Below are positions 10,603 through 19,047 of a stretch of DNA of 64,000 nt, in pieces. The position numbers were made by a program, and so were the translations under genes. The DNA is taken from NCBI RefSeq assembly GCF_001293525.1, contig NZ_BBYR01000038.1:1-64000 (forward strand), written 5' to 3'. Position 1 is the stretch's first letter, and every line of letters starts with the position of its first letter. A model generated the notes under the pieces. It worked only from the letters and a program-made list of their open reading frames with translations. It made no database searches and was not told where the DNA came from. The stretch is from Pseudideonella sakaiensis. Its GTDB lineage: Bacteria; Pseudomonadota; Gammaproteobacteria; Burkholderiales; Burkholderiaceae_C.

Positions 10603-12386
10603 TCAGCGCCGACGACGACCGCTGCATGGCGTGCATGGCGCTGCGCGGCGGCGCCGCCGTCTGCCCGCACTGCGGCTTCGACGAGGCCCAGGCCGAGCGC
10701 TCGCCGCGCCACCTGCCGCTGCGCACGCTGCTGGCCGGCCGCTACCTGGTGGGCCGCGTGCTTGGCGTCGGCGGCTTCGGCATCACCTACCTGGCCTGGG
10801 ACCGCACGCTGGACAACCGCCGCGCGATCAAGGAGTACTTCCCCGACGACGCGGCCCAGCGCGCCGACGGCATCACCGTCGGTGCCCGCTCGCGCGCCAC
10901 GCGGGGCCTCTACGACGAGGGCCTGGAAAGCTTCCTGGCCGAGGCCCGCATGCTGGAGAAGTTCCAGGACGAGCCCGGCATCGTGCAGGTGCGCGACTTC
11001 TTCCCCGGCAACGGCACCGGCTACCTGGTGATGGGCTACCTGGAGGGGCGCACCGTCAAGTCGCTGCTGGAGGAGCGCAACGGGCGCTTCGAGTACACCA
11101 CCGCGCTGACGCTGCTGCTGCCGGTGATGGACGCGCTGCAGAAGGTGCATGCCGCCGGCCTGCTGCACCGCGACATCAGCCCCGACAACCTGATGATCAC
11201 GCTGAACCGCCAGGTGCGGCTGCTGGACTTCGGCGCGGCGAAATCGCTGGTGTCGGACCGCACGCGCACCATGGCCAGCGTCTTCAAGAAGGGCTACACG
11301 CCCTACGAGCAGTACCTGGAGGACGCCCGGCTGACCCCGGCCACCGACGTCTACGCGCTGGCCGCGACGATGTACCGCATGCTGACCGGCCAGGTGCCGC
11401 CGGGGGCGATCGAGCGCCACCTGAACGACGCGCTGCAGCCGCCGCCGGCGCTCGGCATCGCGATGCCGCCGGCGGCCTCGGCCGCGCTGATGCAGGCGCT
11501 GTCGGTGCGGCCCGAGCACCGCTTCCCCGACGTGCGCAGCTTCCGCGACGCCTTGCTCGCGGCCGGCACCCCGGCAGCGCCGCCGGCGGCCGTCCCGGCC
11601 CCCGCGCCCCCGGTGCCGCCCCTGCCGTCGCCACCGCCGCCCGCGCCGCCGCGCCGCTGGCCGCGCGGGCTGGTGTGGGGCGGGGCCGGTGCCGCGCTCG
11701 CCGCCGGCGCGGCACTGGCCTGGTTCGTCGCCGGCAGCCGCACCCCGGCGCTGACGGCCATCGACCTCCCCGCCGAGATCGTGGTCGGCCGGCCGGCCAC
11801 GCTGCGCCTGAGCTTCGAGGACCGCGACGGCGACCTCGACCGCATCGAGTTCCAGTCCCGCGAGGGCACCTGGAAGCTCAACACCCAGGACCTGACGCAG
11901 CGCTTCGCGGGCCAGCGCAGCGGCAGCCTCGAGCTGCGCCTGACGGCCCGCTCCCCCGAGCGCGCGCGCGTGGAAGCCACCATCGTCGACCGCGCCGGCC
12001 ACCGCAGCAGCCGCGAGTTCTCGATCGTCTCGGTGCGGCCCCCCGCGTCGCCACCGGTGCTGGAGCGCGTCGACGCGCCGCGCAGCGCCGTGGCCGGCCA
12101 GTCCTTCTCCACCCGCGCCGTCTTCAGCGACCCCGACGGCGACGTGCGCCGCCTCGTCGTGCGCCCGCTCGACGGCACCGGCAACTTCCCCGCCGCCGAG
12201 CTGAGCGGCGAGCAGCGCCAGGGCTCGGTCGCGTACTCGATCCGCGTCGGCGCCCCCGGCCGCTACCGCTACGCCTTCCAGCTCGAGGACGCGACCGGCG
12301 AGCGCAGCAACGTGGTGCAGATCGAGGTCGAGATCACCGCGGCCGCCGGCAGCCCGGGCGGCGGCGCGCCGGGCCTGCGGCGCTGA
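10599..12386 (+). CDS. Membrane-anchored Ser/Thr protein kinase with zinc ribbon and Ig-like extracytoplasmic repeats
   Basis: A 595-residue eukaryotic-like kinase. An N-terminal CxxC pair (CMAC, CPHC) makes a probable zinc ribbon. The kinase domain at about 45-320 has the glycine loop GVGGFG (56-61), K78 (AIKEYFP), the catalytic loop HRDISPDN (D192) and DFG (D210). A Pro-rich linker and a membrane helix (about 355-379) follow. The last 210 residues contain two similar beta-rich repeats with FEDRDGDLDRIEF and FSDPDGDVRRLVV, probably Ig-like sensor modules in the periplasm. The start is GTG at 10599, overlapping the previous stop. It closes the operon and should phosphorylate the FHA proteins or their partners. 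Confidence 0.92.
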   Translation: MISADDDRCMACMALRGGAAVCPHCGFDEAQAERSPRHLPLRTLLAGRYLVGRVLGVGGFGITYLAWDRTLDNRRAIKEYFPDDAAQRADGITVGARSRATRGLYDEGLESFLAEARMLEKFQDEPGIVQVRDFFPGNGTGYLVMGYLEGRTVKSLLEERNGRFEYTTALTLLLPVMDALQKVHAAGLLHRDISPDNLMITLNRQVRLLDFGAAKSLVSDRTRTMASVFKKGYTPYEQYLEDARLTPATDVYALAATMYRMLTGQVPPGAIERHLNDALQPPPALGIAMPPAASAALMQALSVRPEHRFPDVRSFRDALLAAGTPAAPPAAVPAPAPPVPPLPSPPPPAPPRRWPRGLVWGGAGAALAAGAALAWFVAGSRTPALTAIDLPAEIVVGRPATLRLSFEDRDGDLDRIEFQSREGTWKLNTQDLTQRFAGQRSGSLELRLTARSPERARVEATIVDRAGHRSSREFSIVSVRPPASPPVLERVDAPRSAVAGQSFSTRAVFSDPDGDVRRLVVRPLDGTGNFPAAELSGEQRQGSVAYSIRVGAPGRYRYAFQLEDATGERSNVVQIEVEITAAAGSPGGGAPGLRR

Positions 12387-12399
12387 GGCGCCGAGTCGG

Positions 12400-13200
12400 C
12401 TACGGCCCCCGCGGCCCCTCGCGGATCAGCCCCAGCGCCCCGGGCGCCCGCAGGCCGCCGCGGCCCTGCAGCACCAGCCGCAGGTTCTGCTGCGCCAGGC
12501 GCGCGTGCTCGCGGGCGACGGCCTCGGCGCGAGCGCCTTCGCGCCGGGCGATGGCCTCGAGCAGCGCGCGGTGCTGGGCCTGCGCGACGACGAGCACGTC
12601 GCGTGCGCCGGGACCTTCACTGCGCACCAGCACGAAGGCGTCGGGCGACGCGAACGGGGCGGTCTTGGCGCGCTCGAGCTGGCGCCGGACCACCGCGCTG
12701 CCGGCCATCGCGGCGAGCTGGTCGTGGAAGGCGGTGTTGAGCGCGACGTAGCGGCCGAAGCCGTCGGCATCGAGCGTCGGCGCGGCGAGCAGCGCGTCGA
12801 TCGCGGCCAGGCCCTGGCGGGCCTCGGCCAGGCGCGTGGCCGGCACACCGCGCTCGGCGGCCAGGCGGGCGGCCAGGCCCTCGAGGGTGCCGCGCACCTC
12901 GATCGCGTCGTGGATCTCGGTGTCCTCGAAGGCCTTCACGGCATGGCCGCCGTTCGGCAGCGGCTCGACCAGGCCCTCCTCCGCCAGCTTCATCAGCGCG
13001 CCGCGCACCGGCGTGCGCGACACGCCCAGGCGCTCGACCAGCTGCAGCTCCGCGATGCGCTGGCCCGGTGCCAGCACGCCGTCGAGGATCAGCGCGCGCA
13101 GCCCGAGCTGGGCCCGCACCGTCTGCGAGGGCGCGCTGCGCGCGCTCAGCGGCGGCGGCGGGCCGGGCGGCTGCGGCAGGGGGTCGTCTCGCAAGGGCAT
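12400..13200 (-). CDS. GntR-family (FadR/VanR-type) transcriptional regulator
   Basis: A 266-residue regulator. The N-terminal winged helix-turn-helix includes LILDGVLAPGQRIAE and LGVSRTPVRGALMKL. A helical FCD effector domain follows with RGTLEGLAARLAAERG and NTAFHDQLAAMAG. FCD proteins usually repress organic-acid or aromatic catabolism genes until a carboxylate ligand binds. The ATG at 13200 was chosen because the operator-like TGTATACA lies just upstream. A longer frame reaching 13266 would run through that site. The gene is divergent from the MetE-like gene and shares its control region, so it probably regulates both genes. Confidence 0.88.
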   Translation of the reverse strand: MPLRDDPLPQPPGPPPPLSARSAPSQTVRAQLGLRALILDGVLAPGQRIAELQLVERLGVSRTPVRGALMKLAEEGLVEPLPNGGHAVKAFEDTEIHDAIEVRGTLEGLAARLAAERGVPATRLAEARQGLAAIDALLAAPTLDADGFGRYVALNTAFHDQLAAMAGSAVVRRQLERAKTAPFASPDAFVLVRSEGPGARDVLVVAQAQHRALLEAIARREGARAEAVAREHARLAQQNLRLVLQGRGGLRAPGALGLIREGPRGP

Positions 13201-13208
13201 GGGGCCGC

Positions 13209-13218
13209 AATGTATACA
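13209..13218 (-). promoter_or_regulatory. Palindromic GntR operator overlapping a -10 box
   Basis: TGTATACA at 13211-13218 is a perfect 8-bp palindrome of the kind bound by FadR/VanR-type GntR proteins. On the minus strand it overlaps TACATT (13209-13214), a good -10 box eight bases before the GntR ATG. The overlap suggests autorepression and control of the divergent gene. Confidence 0.55.
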
Positions 13219-13350
13219 GCGCGACCCGAATCGGTCGGCTTTCGACCCAATACCACGGGTAAACACTGATCTTCAGGGCCCCGCGGTATGCAGCAAGCTC
13301 CCGGCTTCGTCCATCGCCCACGCGCCGGCCCCCGCCGGCCGGCCCTTCCC

Positions 13351-14469
13351 ATGAGCCTGCGCACCACGCCCCCCTTCCGCGCCGACCACGTCGGCAGCTT
13401 CCTGCGTCCGAAGTACCTGCTCGACGCCCGCGAGCAGAAGGCCCGCGGCGAGATCGACGCCGCCGCGCTGCGCTCTGTCGAGGACCGCGCGATCACCGAG
13501 ATCGTGAACTTCCAGCAGGACGTCGGCCTGCAGAGCATCACCGACGGCGAGTTCCGCCGCACCTACTTCCACATCGACTTCCTCGAGCAGCTGGGCGGCG
13601 TGAAGACCGACATCCCGGTCACGATCCGCAAGCCCGACGGCACCGAGGAGCTGGCCCCGCCGGTGATGCGCGTGGTGGACAAGGTGCGCCACGTGAAGGA
13701 CATCCAGCGCGCCGATTTCGAGTACCTGAAGTCGCAGGTCGCGGCCGGGCTGACGCCCAAGGTCACGATCCCGTCGCCGACCATGCTGCACTTCCGCGGC
13801 GGCCGCGCCGGCATCAGCCGCGAGGCCTACCCCGAGCTGGACCCGGCCTTCTACGACGACGTCGCCCGGGCCTACGGCGAGGAGCTGCAGTCGCTGTACG
13901 ACGCCGGCTGCCGCTACGTCCAGATGGACGACACCAACATGGCCTACCTCTGCGACGAGAAGATGCGCGAGGCGGCGCGCCAGCGCGGCGACGACCCGAA
14001 CGAGCTGCCGCACCGCTACGCCGGCTTCATCAACAAGGTGGTGGCGCACAAGCCCGCGGGCATGACGCTGGCGATGCACCTGTGCCGCGGCAACTTCAAG
14101 AGCACCCACGCCGCCGCGGGCAACTACGAGCCGGTGGCCGAGGCCCTGCTGTCGGAGATGAAGCTCGACGCCTTCTTCCTCGAGTACGACGACGACCGCT
14201 CCGGCGACTTCCGCCCGCTGCGCTACCTCGGCAAGGACAAGATCGTCGTGCTCGGCCTCGTCACCACCAAGTTCGGCGAGATGGAGAGCAAGGACGCGCT
14301 GAAGCGCCGCATCGACGAGGCCGCGAAGTACGCGCCGCTCGAGCAGCTCGCGCTCAGCCCGCAGTGCGGCTTCAGCAGCACCGTGCACGGCAACAACATC
14401 GCCGTCGAGGCCCAGCGCGCCAAGCTGCGGCTGGTGGTGGAGACGGCGCGCGAGGTCTGGGGGGGCTGA
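13351..14469 (+). CDS. Cobalamin-independent methionine synthase-like protein (MetE C-terminal domain only)
   Basis: A 372-residue protein matching the catalytic C-terminal half of MetE, in the YxjG/YxjH group that lacks the N-terminal domain. Zinc-ligand motifs are seen as HLC (AMHLCRGN), an acidic EYDD and SPQCGF. The start FRADHVGSFLRP is typical of the group. Such proteins transfer a methyl group to homocysteine or a related thiol. The methyl donor used by the short forms is not established. A cobalamin-independent demethylase role for methylated substrates is possible. The ATG at 13351 was chosen on family sequence. It is divergent from the GntR regulator and stands alone. Confidence 0.82.
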   Translation: MSLRTTPPFRADHVGSFLRPKYLLDAREQKARGEIDAAALRSVEDRAITEIVNFQQDVGLQSITDGEFRRTYFHIDFLEQLGGVKTDIPVTIRKPDGTEELAPPVMRVVDKVRHVKDIQRADFEYLKSQVAAGLTPKVTIPSPTMLHFRGGRAGISREAYPELDPAFYDDVARAYGEELQSLYDAGCRYVQMDDTNMAYLCDEKMREAARQRGDDPNELPHRYAGFINKVVAHKPAGMTLAMHLCRGNFKSTHAAAGNYEPVAEALLSEMKLDAFFLEYDDDRSGDFRPLRYLGKDKIVVLGLVTTKFGEMESKDALKRRIDEAAKYAPLEQLALSPQCGFSSTVHGNNIAVEAQRAKLRLVVETAREVWGG

Positions 14470-14552
14470 GCGCGCCCGGCCCGCACGGCCGCGGCCCCCG
14501 CCGCGGCCGGTGGCGCGGGCCCGCCGCCCGGCGGGCGCCGCGCCCGGCGTGT

Positions 14553-15974
14553 CTACTCGACCGCCTTGACCATGTCCTCGACGACCTTCTTCGCGTCGCC
14601 GAAGACCATCATGGTCTTGTCCATGTAGAAGAGCTCGTTGTCCAGGCCGGCGTAGCCGCTGGCCATCGAGCGCTTGTTGACGATCACGGTCTTCGCCTTG
14701 TAGGCCTCGAGGATGGGCATGCCGTAGATCGGGCTGCCCTTGGTGTGGGCGGCGGGGTTCACCACGTCGTTGGCGCCGAGGATGATCGCGACGTCGGCCT
14801 GGCCGAACTCGGCGTTGATGTCCTCCATCTCGAAGACCTGGTCGTAGGGCACCTCGGCCTCGGCGAGCAGCACGTTCATGTGCCCCGGCATGCGGCCGGC
14901 CACCGGGTGGATCGCGTACTTGACGGTCACGCCCTTCTCGACGAGCTTCTGCGTCAGCTCCTTCACGGCGTGCTGCGCGCGCGCCACCGCGAGGCCGTAG
15001 CCGGGCACGATGATCACGGTCTCGGCATTGCCGAGGATGAAGGCCGCGTCGTCGGCGCTGCCGCTCTTCACGCTGCGCTGCTGCGCCGCGCCGGCGGCCG
15101 CCGCGCCCGTCTCCCCGCCGAAGCCGCCGAGGATCACGTTGAAGAACGAGCGGTTCATCGCCTTGCACATGATGTAGCTCAGGATCGCGCCCGAGCTGCC
15201 CACCAGCGAGCCGGCGATGATCAGCATGCTGTTGTTCAGGCTGAAGCCGATACCTGCGGCGGCCCAGCCCGAGTAGCTGTTGAGCATCGAGACCACCACC
15301 GGCATGTCGGCGCCGCCGATCGGGATGATGATCAGCACGCCCATCACGAAGCCGAGCAGCAGGATCAGGCCGAAGTCCATCGGGCTCTGCGAGTGCCAGA
15401 AGCCGAACACGAAGAACAGCGAGGCCAGGCCCAGCACCAGGTTCAGCTTGTGCTGGCCGGGGAAGGTGACGGGCGCGCCCTGGAACAGCCGGAACTTGTA
15501 CTTGCCCGACAGCTTGCCGAAGGCGATCACCGAGCCGCTGAAGGTGACCGCACCGATGAAGGCGCCGAGCGCCAGCTCGATGCGGTTGCCGCCCGGGATC
15601 GGCTCGCCGCGCGCCGCGATGCCGAAGGCATGCGGCTCGGCCACCGCGGCGACCGCGATGAACACCGCCGCGAGGCCGATCATGCTGTGCATGAAGGCGA
15701 CCAGCTCCGGCATCTTCGTCATCTCGACGCGCTGGGCCATCACGGCGCCGGCGCCGCCGCCGATCACCAGGCCGAGCAGCACCCAGCCGAGGCCGAGCGG
15801 CGTGCCCGCGAGCTTGACGATCAGCGCCGCGGTGGTCAGCACGGCGATGGTCATGCCGACCATGCCGAACAGGTTGCCGCGGATCGAGGTGGTCGGGTGG
15901 CTCAGGCCCTTCAGCGCCTGGATGAAGCAGACGCTGGCGACCAGGTAGAGCAGCGTGACCAGGTTGAGGCTCAT
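14553..15974 (-). CDS. pntB: NAD(P) transhydrogenase beta subunit
   Basis: A 473-residue inner-membrane protein. It supplies about nine membrane helices of the proton channel (domain II) and the cytoplasmic NADP(H)-binding domain III. Domain III carries IVPGYGLAVARAQHAV, HPVAGRMPGHMNVLLAEA, GANDVVNPAA and KRSMASGYAG. The enzyme couples proton entry to hydride transfer from NADH to NADP+, supplying NADPH. It is the last gene of pntAA-pntAB-pntB and its ATG overlaps the pntAB stop by four bases. In an organism with the serine cycle, an NADPH source independent of sugar oxidation fits well. Confidence 0.96.
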   Translation of the reverse strand: MSLNLVTLLYLVASVCFIQALKGLSHPTTSIRGNLFGMVGMTIAVLTTAALIVKLAGTPLGLGWVLLGLVIGGGAGAVMAQRVEMTKMPELVAFMHSMIGLAAVFIAVAAVAEPHAFGIAARGEPIPGGNRIELALGAFIGAVTFSGSVIAFGKLSGKYKFRLFQGAPVTFPGQHKLNLVLGLASLFFVFGFWHSQSPMDFGLILLLGFVMGVLIIIPIGGADMPVVVSMLNSYSGWAAAGIGFSLNNSMLIIAGSLVGSSGAILSYIMCKAMNRSFFNVILGGFGGETGAAAAGAAQQRSVKSGSADDAAFILGNAETVIIVPGYGLAVARAQHAVKELTQKLVEKGVTVKYAIHPVAGRMPGHMNVLLAEAEVPYDQVFEMEDINAEFGQADVAIILGANDVVNPAAHTKGSPIYGMPILEAYKAKTVIVNKRSMASGYAGLDNELFYMDKTMMVFGDAKKVVEDMVKAVE

Positions 15975-16291
15975 GCGCCCTCCTTGGCGGCCGGGGCCTT
16001 CTTGTCCTTCTTCTTGAACATCTCGAGCATGCGCCGCGTCACCAGGAAGCCGCCGAAGACGTTCACCGCCGCCAGCGCGACGGCGAGCACGCCCATGGTC
16101 TTGGCCAGGCCGCCCTCGGTCAGCGCGGCGGCGAGCATCGCGCCGACGATGACGATGGCCGAGATCGCGTTGGTCACCGCCATCAGCGGGGTGTGCAGCG
16201 CGGGCGTGACCGTCCAGACCACGTGGTAGCCGACGTAGATCGCCAGCACGAAGATGATCAGGTTGGTGATGGTGGGGGAGACGAATTCCAT
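15971..16291 (-). CDS. pntAB: NAD(P) transhydrogenase alpha-2 subunit (membrane part)
   Basis: A 106-residue membrane protein with three to four helices (LIIFVLAIYVGYHVVW, AISAIVIVGAMLAAAL and MGVLAVALAAVNVFGGFLV). It corresponds to the C-terminal membrane segment of the E. coli PntA protein. Here it is a separate gene, as in Rhodospirillum rubrum. The ATG at 16291 was preferred because GAAGAGG lies eight bases upstream. A GTG at 16297 overlaps the pntAA stop as GTGA and would add two residues, but it leaves almost no spacing to that ribosome site. Confidence 0.93.
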   Translation of the reverse strand: MEFVSPTITNLIIFVLAIYVGYHVVWTVTPALHTPLMAVTNAISAIVIVGAMLAAALTEGGLAKTMGVLAVALAAVNVFGGFLVTRRMLEMFKKKDKKAPAAKEGA

Positions 16292-16293
16292 GC

Positions 16294-17424
16294 TCACGTC
16301 CTCTTCACTTGGCCCGACTGCGTCATCAGGCAGGCGGCCACGATGTCGTCGTCCATCGGCACGTGCAGCGTGCCCTCCTTGGTGACGACCAGCTTCAGGA
16401 AGTCCAGCACGTTGCGGGCATACAGCGCGCTCGCGTCGGCCGCGACGAGCGCGGGCAGGTTGGTCTCGCCGACCAGCGTGACGCCGTGCTTCACGACGGT
16501 GCGGTCGGCCTCGGTCAGCGGGCAGTTGCCGCCGACGCCTCCCGGCCCGCGGCCGGCGGCGATGTCGACGATCACCGAGCCCGGCTTCATCGAGCGCACC
16601 ATCTCCTCGGTGACCAGGGTCGGCGCGGGCCGGCCCGGGATCAGCGCGGTGGAGATCACCACGTCGGCCTGGGCCACGCGCTTGGCGACCTCGAGCTTCT
16701 GGCGCTCGAGCCAGCTCGGCGGCATCGGCCGCGCATAGCCGCCCACGCCCTCGGCAGCCTCCTTCTCCTCGGCGGTCTCGTAGGGCACGTCGATGAACTT
16801 GCCGCCGAGCGACTCGACCTGCTCCTTCACGCTCGGCCGCACGTCGGAGGCCTCGATGACGGCGCCGAGGCGCTTGGCGGTGGCGATGGCCTGCAGCCCG
16901 GCGACGCCGACGCCCAGGATCACGACCCGCGCGGCCTTCACCGTGCCGGCCGCCGTCATCAGCATCGGGAAGAAGCGCTGGTAGCGGTCGGCCGCGACCA
17001 TCACCGCCTTGTAGCCGGCGATGTTGGCCTGGCTGGACAGCACGTCCATGCTCTGCGCCCGCGTGGTGCGCGGCGCGGCCTCCAGCGCATAGCTCGTCAG
17101 GCCGGCGGCGGCCAGCCGCGCCAGGCCCTCGGCATCGAAGGGGTTGAGCATGCCGACCAGCGTGGTGCCGGGCTTCATCAGCGCCAGCTCCTCGGCCGAG
17201 GGCGAGCGCACCTTCAGCACCAGGTCGGCGCCGTAGGCCGCCGCGCGGTCGACGATCTCGGCGCCGACCGCCTCGTAGGCGCCATCCGGCGCGCTGGCGG
17301 CGACGCCGGCGCCGGTCTCGATGCGCAGCGTGTGGCCCTGCGCCTTCAGTTTCTTCGCGGTCTCGGGGGTGACCGCGACACGCGTCTCTCCGGCCGCTGT
17401 TTCCAGCGGGACTCCGATCAGCAT
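16294..17424 (-). CDS. pntAA: NAD(P) transhydrogenase alpha-1 subunit
   Basis: A 376-residue soluble subunit (domain I) that binds NAD(H). It begins MLIGVPLETAAGETRVAVTPET, here running to residue 22, as in alanine dehydrogenase-related proteins. It has the Rossmann motif ILGVGVAGLQAIATAKRLGA, then IEASDVRPSVKEQVESLGGK and the hydride-transfer loop RAQSMDVLSSQAN. The ATG at 17424 has AGGAGG a few bases upstream. The longer frame to 17499 is not family sequence. It is the first gene of the operon and the split alpha subunit matches the Rhodospirillum-type arrangement. The 148 bases upstream hold no other gene. Confidence 0.96.
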   Translation of the reverse strand: MLIGVPLETAAGETRVAVTPETAKKLKAQGHTLRIETGAGVAASAPDGAYEAVGAEIVDRAAAYGADLVLKVRSPSAEELALMKPGTTLVGMLNPFDAEGLARLAAAGLTSYALEAAPRTTRAQSMDVLSSQANIAGYKAVMVAADRYQRFFPMLMTAAGTVKAARVVILGVGVAGLQAIATAKRLGAVIEASDVRPSVKEQVESLGGKFIDVPYETAEEKEAAEGVGGYARPMPPSWLERQKLEVAKRVAQADVVISTALIPGRPAPTLVTEEMVRSMKPGSVIVDIAAGRGPGGVGGNCPLTEADRTVVKHGVTLVGETNLPALVAADASALYARNVLDFLKLVVTKEGTLHVPMDDDIVAACLMTQSGQVKRT

Positions 17425-17572
17425 GCCCCCTCCTGCGGTGGTCTCTGGGTCTTGTGCGGCTCGCGCGCGCGGCGCGAGGCTTGCGCGCAGCTTACACAAT
17501 CCCGGCGACCTCCCGCAGCTCGCGCGTCCCGGCGCGCCGGTGGCCCCGGCCGCCGGCCGGGGCGGCGGCGGC

Positions 17573-19027
17573 TCAGCCGCGGGCCGCGGGCGGCGCGGGC
17601 GGTGCCGGCGGCGCGGCGCCGGGCGCCACGGGCAGCGGCGGCGCGGGCGGCTGCGGCGCCGCCGGCGCGGCCTGCACGGTGTAGTCCGCCGGCACGCGCA
17701 GCAGCGCGGGGTCGGGTTCGCCGCGCGTCAGGCCGCTGAGCCTGTAACGGGTCTCGCCGCTGCGCGGGTCGTGGTCGGTGGACAGCAGGGTCAGGCCCAG
17801 CTCGGGCGAGGTCCAGACCTCGCGGGTCAGCTGGATCGGGCGCTCGTTGCCGACCGCGCCGGCGGGCAGGGTCCAGGTGGTGCGCTCGCCCTGGGCCCGC
17901 TGGCCCTCGATGTCGCGCGCCGGCAGCGGCGTGCGCACGCCTGGCCCGCGCGGGCCCGCACCGGCCGCCCGGAGCGCCACCGCGGGCGGCAGCGGCGGCA
18001 GCGGCGGCAAGGGCACGGCCGCCGCGCGGGCCGCCAGGGCCGCGGCGCGGGCGGCATCCGCGGCGGCGCGGCCGGCGTCAGCGGCGGCGCGGCCGGCGGC
18101 ACCCGCCGCGCGGCCGGCCTCGCCGGCAGCCCGCCCGGCCTCGCTCGCGGCGCGTCCGGCCTCGGCCGCATCGGCCGCGCCACCGCGGCGGGTGATGCTG
18201 CTGTGCACGACCTCGCCATCGACCCGCAGCACCCGCAGTTCCACCTGCTCCGTCTCGCGGCCCTGGGCATCGCGCTGGCGCACCACCTCGCGCACGACGG
18301 TCACCGGCTGCGGGCGGCCGTCCGGGCCGGCGGCCGCGGTCGGCGCCGGCAGCGGCGTCGGCGGCGCGGGCGGTGCGATGCCGGTGCGGCCGGCGGCCTG
18401 CTCGCGGGCCCAGTCGCGCATCTGCCGCGCGTACTCGCGCAGCTGCCGCTGGCCGTCGGCGTCGATGGCGGCGGCCGCCGGCATCGCGCCGCCGATGCGG
18501 CGTGCGGTGCGGCGCTGCGGGTCCAGCAGCCAGGTCTCGCCGGCCACCGGGTCGCTGAGCCAGACCTGGCGGCGGCCGGCGCGCTCGGTCTCCTGGCGCG
18601 TGCGGCCTTCGCCGTCACGGCACAGGCGGCCCCGGTCCGCATGGACGATGCGGTTGCCATCGGCCAGCACCTGCACGCTCTCGTGCACGGTGTCGGCGCA
18701 GTAGGGCGCGCCCTTGACGATGCGGTGCTCGCCGAGCGCGACCGCGGCCTGGCCCAGCGTGTCGCCGCGGGGCAGCGGCGCCAGCGCGAGCGGCGGCGGC
18801 TCGGGGACGGGCGGCAGGGCGCCGGGCAGCGCGGCGGGGCCGGCGGCCGGCGGCCGCCCGGGCGCGGCTTCCGGGGCCGCGGCGTCGCGCGCCGCGGCCT
18901 GGGGCGCGGCGGGAAGCGCCGCGGCGGGGTTCGGGGCCGCCTGGGTCGGCGCCGACTGCGTGGCGGCGCAGGCCAGTGCGAGGGCGACGAGCCAGGGACG
19001 GGGCGAGTGGGGGGCAAAGGGCAGCAT
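17573..19027 (-). CDS. Secreted Ala/Pro-rich protein of the sigma-factor operon, unknown function
   Basis: A 484-residue protein with a signal peptide (WLVALALACAATQSAPTQA) and long low-complexity stretches. Two moderately ordered parts stand out. Residues of about 85-190 contain CADTVHESVQVLADGNRIVH and RQVWLSDPVAGETWLLDPQ. A C-terminal part contains REVWTSPELGLTLLSTDHDP and TRYRLSGLTRGEPD. These look like the outer-membrane-lipoprotein-like folds found beside ECF sigma factors. Between them lies a block of seven-residue repeats, (E/D)AGRAA(G/A/S), at about 18020-18175. The ATG at 19027 has GGAGA close upstream. It is the last gene after sigma factor and putative anti-sigma factor, and is probably an envelope-stress target or sensor. 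Confidence 0.7.
   Translation of the reverse strand: MLPFAPHSPRPWLVALALACAATQSAPTQAAPNPAAALPAAPQAAARDAAAPEAAPGRPPAAGPAALPGALPPVPEPPPLALAPLPRGDTLGQAAVALGEHRIVKGAPYCADTVHESVQVLADGNRIVHADRGRLCRDGEGRTRQETERAGRRQVWLSDPVAGETWLLDPQRRTARRIGGAMPAAAAIDADGQRQLREYARQMRDWAREQAAGRTGIAPPAPPTPLPAPTAAAGPDGRPQPVTVVREVVRQRDAQGRETEQVELRVLRVDGEVVHSSITRRGGAADAAEAGRAASEAGRAAGEAGRAAGAAGRAAADAGRAAADAARAAALAARAAAVPLPPLPPLPPAVALRAAGAGPRGPGVRTPLPARDIEGQRAQGERTTWTLPAGAVGNERPIQLTREVWTSPELGLTLLSTDHDPRSGETRYRLSGLTRGEPDPALLRVPADYTVQAAPAAPQPPAPPLPVAPGAAPPAPPAPPAARG
18020..18175 (-). repeat. In-frame heptad repeat (AGRAAxE/D type)
   Basis: About seven consecutive 21-bp units encode EAGRAAS, EAGRAAG, EAGRAAG, AAGRAAA, DAGRAAA and further decayed copies. 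The result is an Ala-rich helical rod between the two ordered parts of the secreted protein. The boundaries are approximate. Confidence 0.7.
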
Positions 19028-19047
19028 GGGGTCTCCAGCGGAGGGCT

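Noticed and set aside
5191-12386. Type VI secretion regulation (PpkA-PppA-Fha) as explanation for the kinase operon
   Set aside because: No T6SS structural gene is present, and a protease fused to an FHA domain is not part of that pathway. A link to a distant T6SS cannot be excluded.
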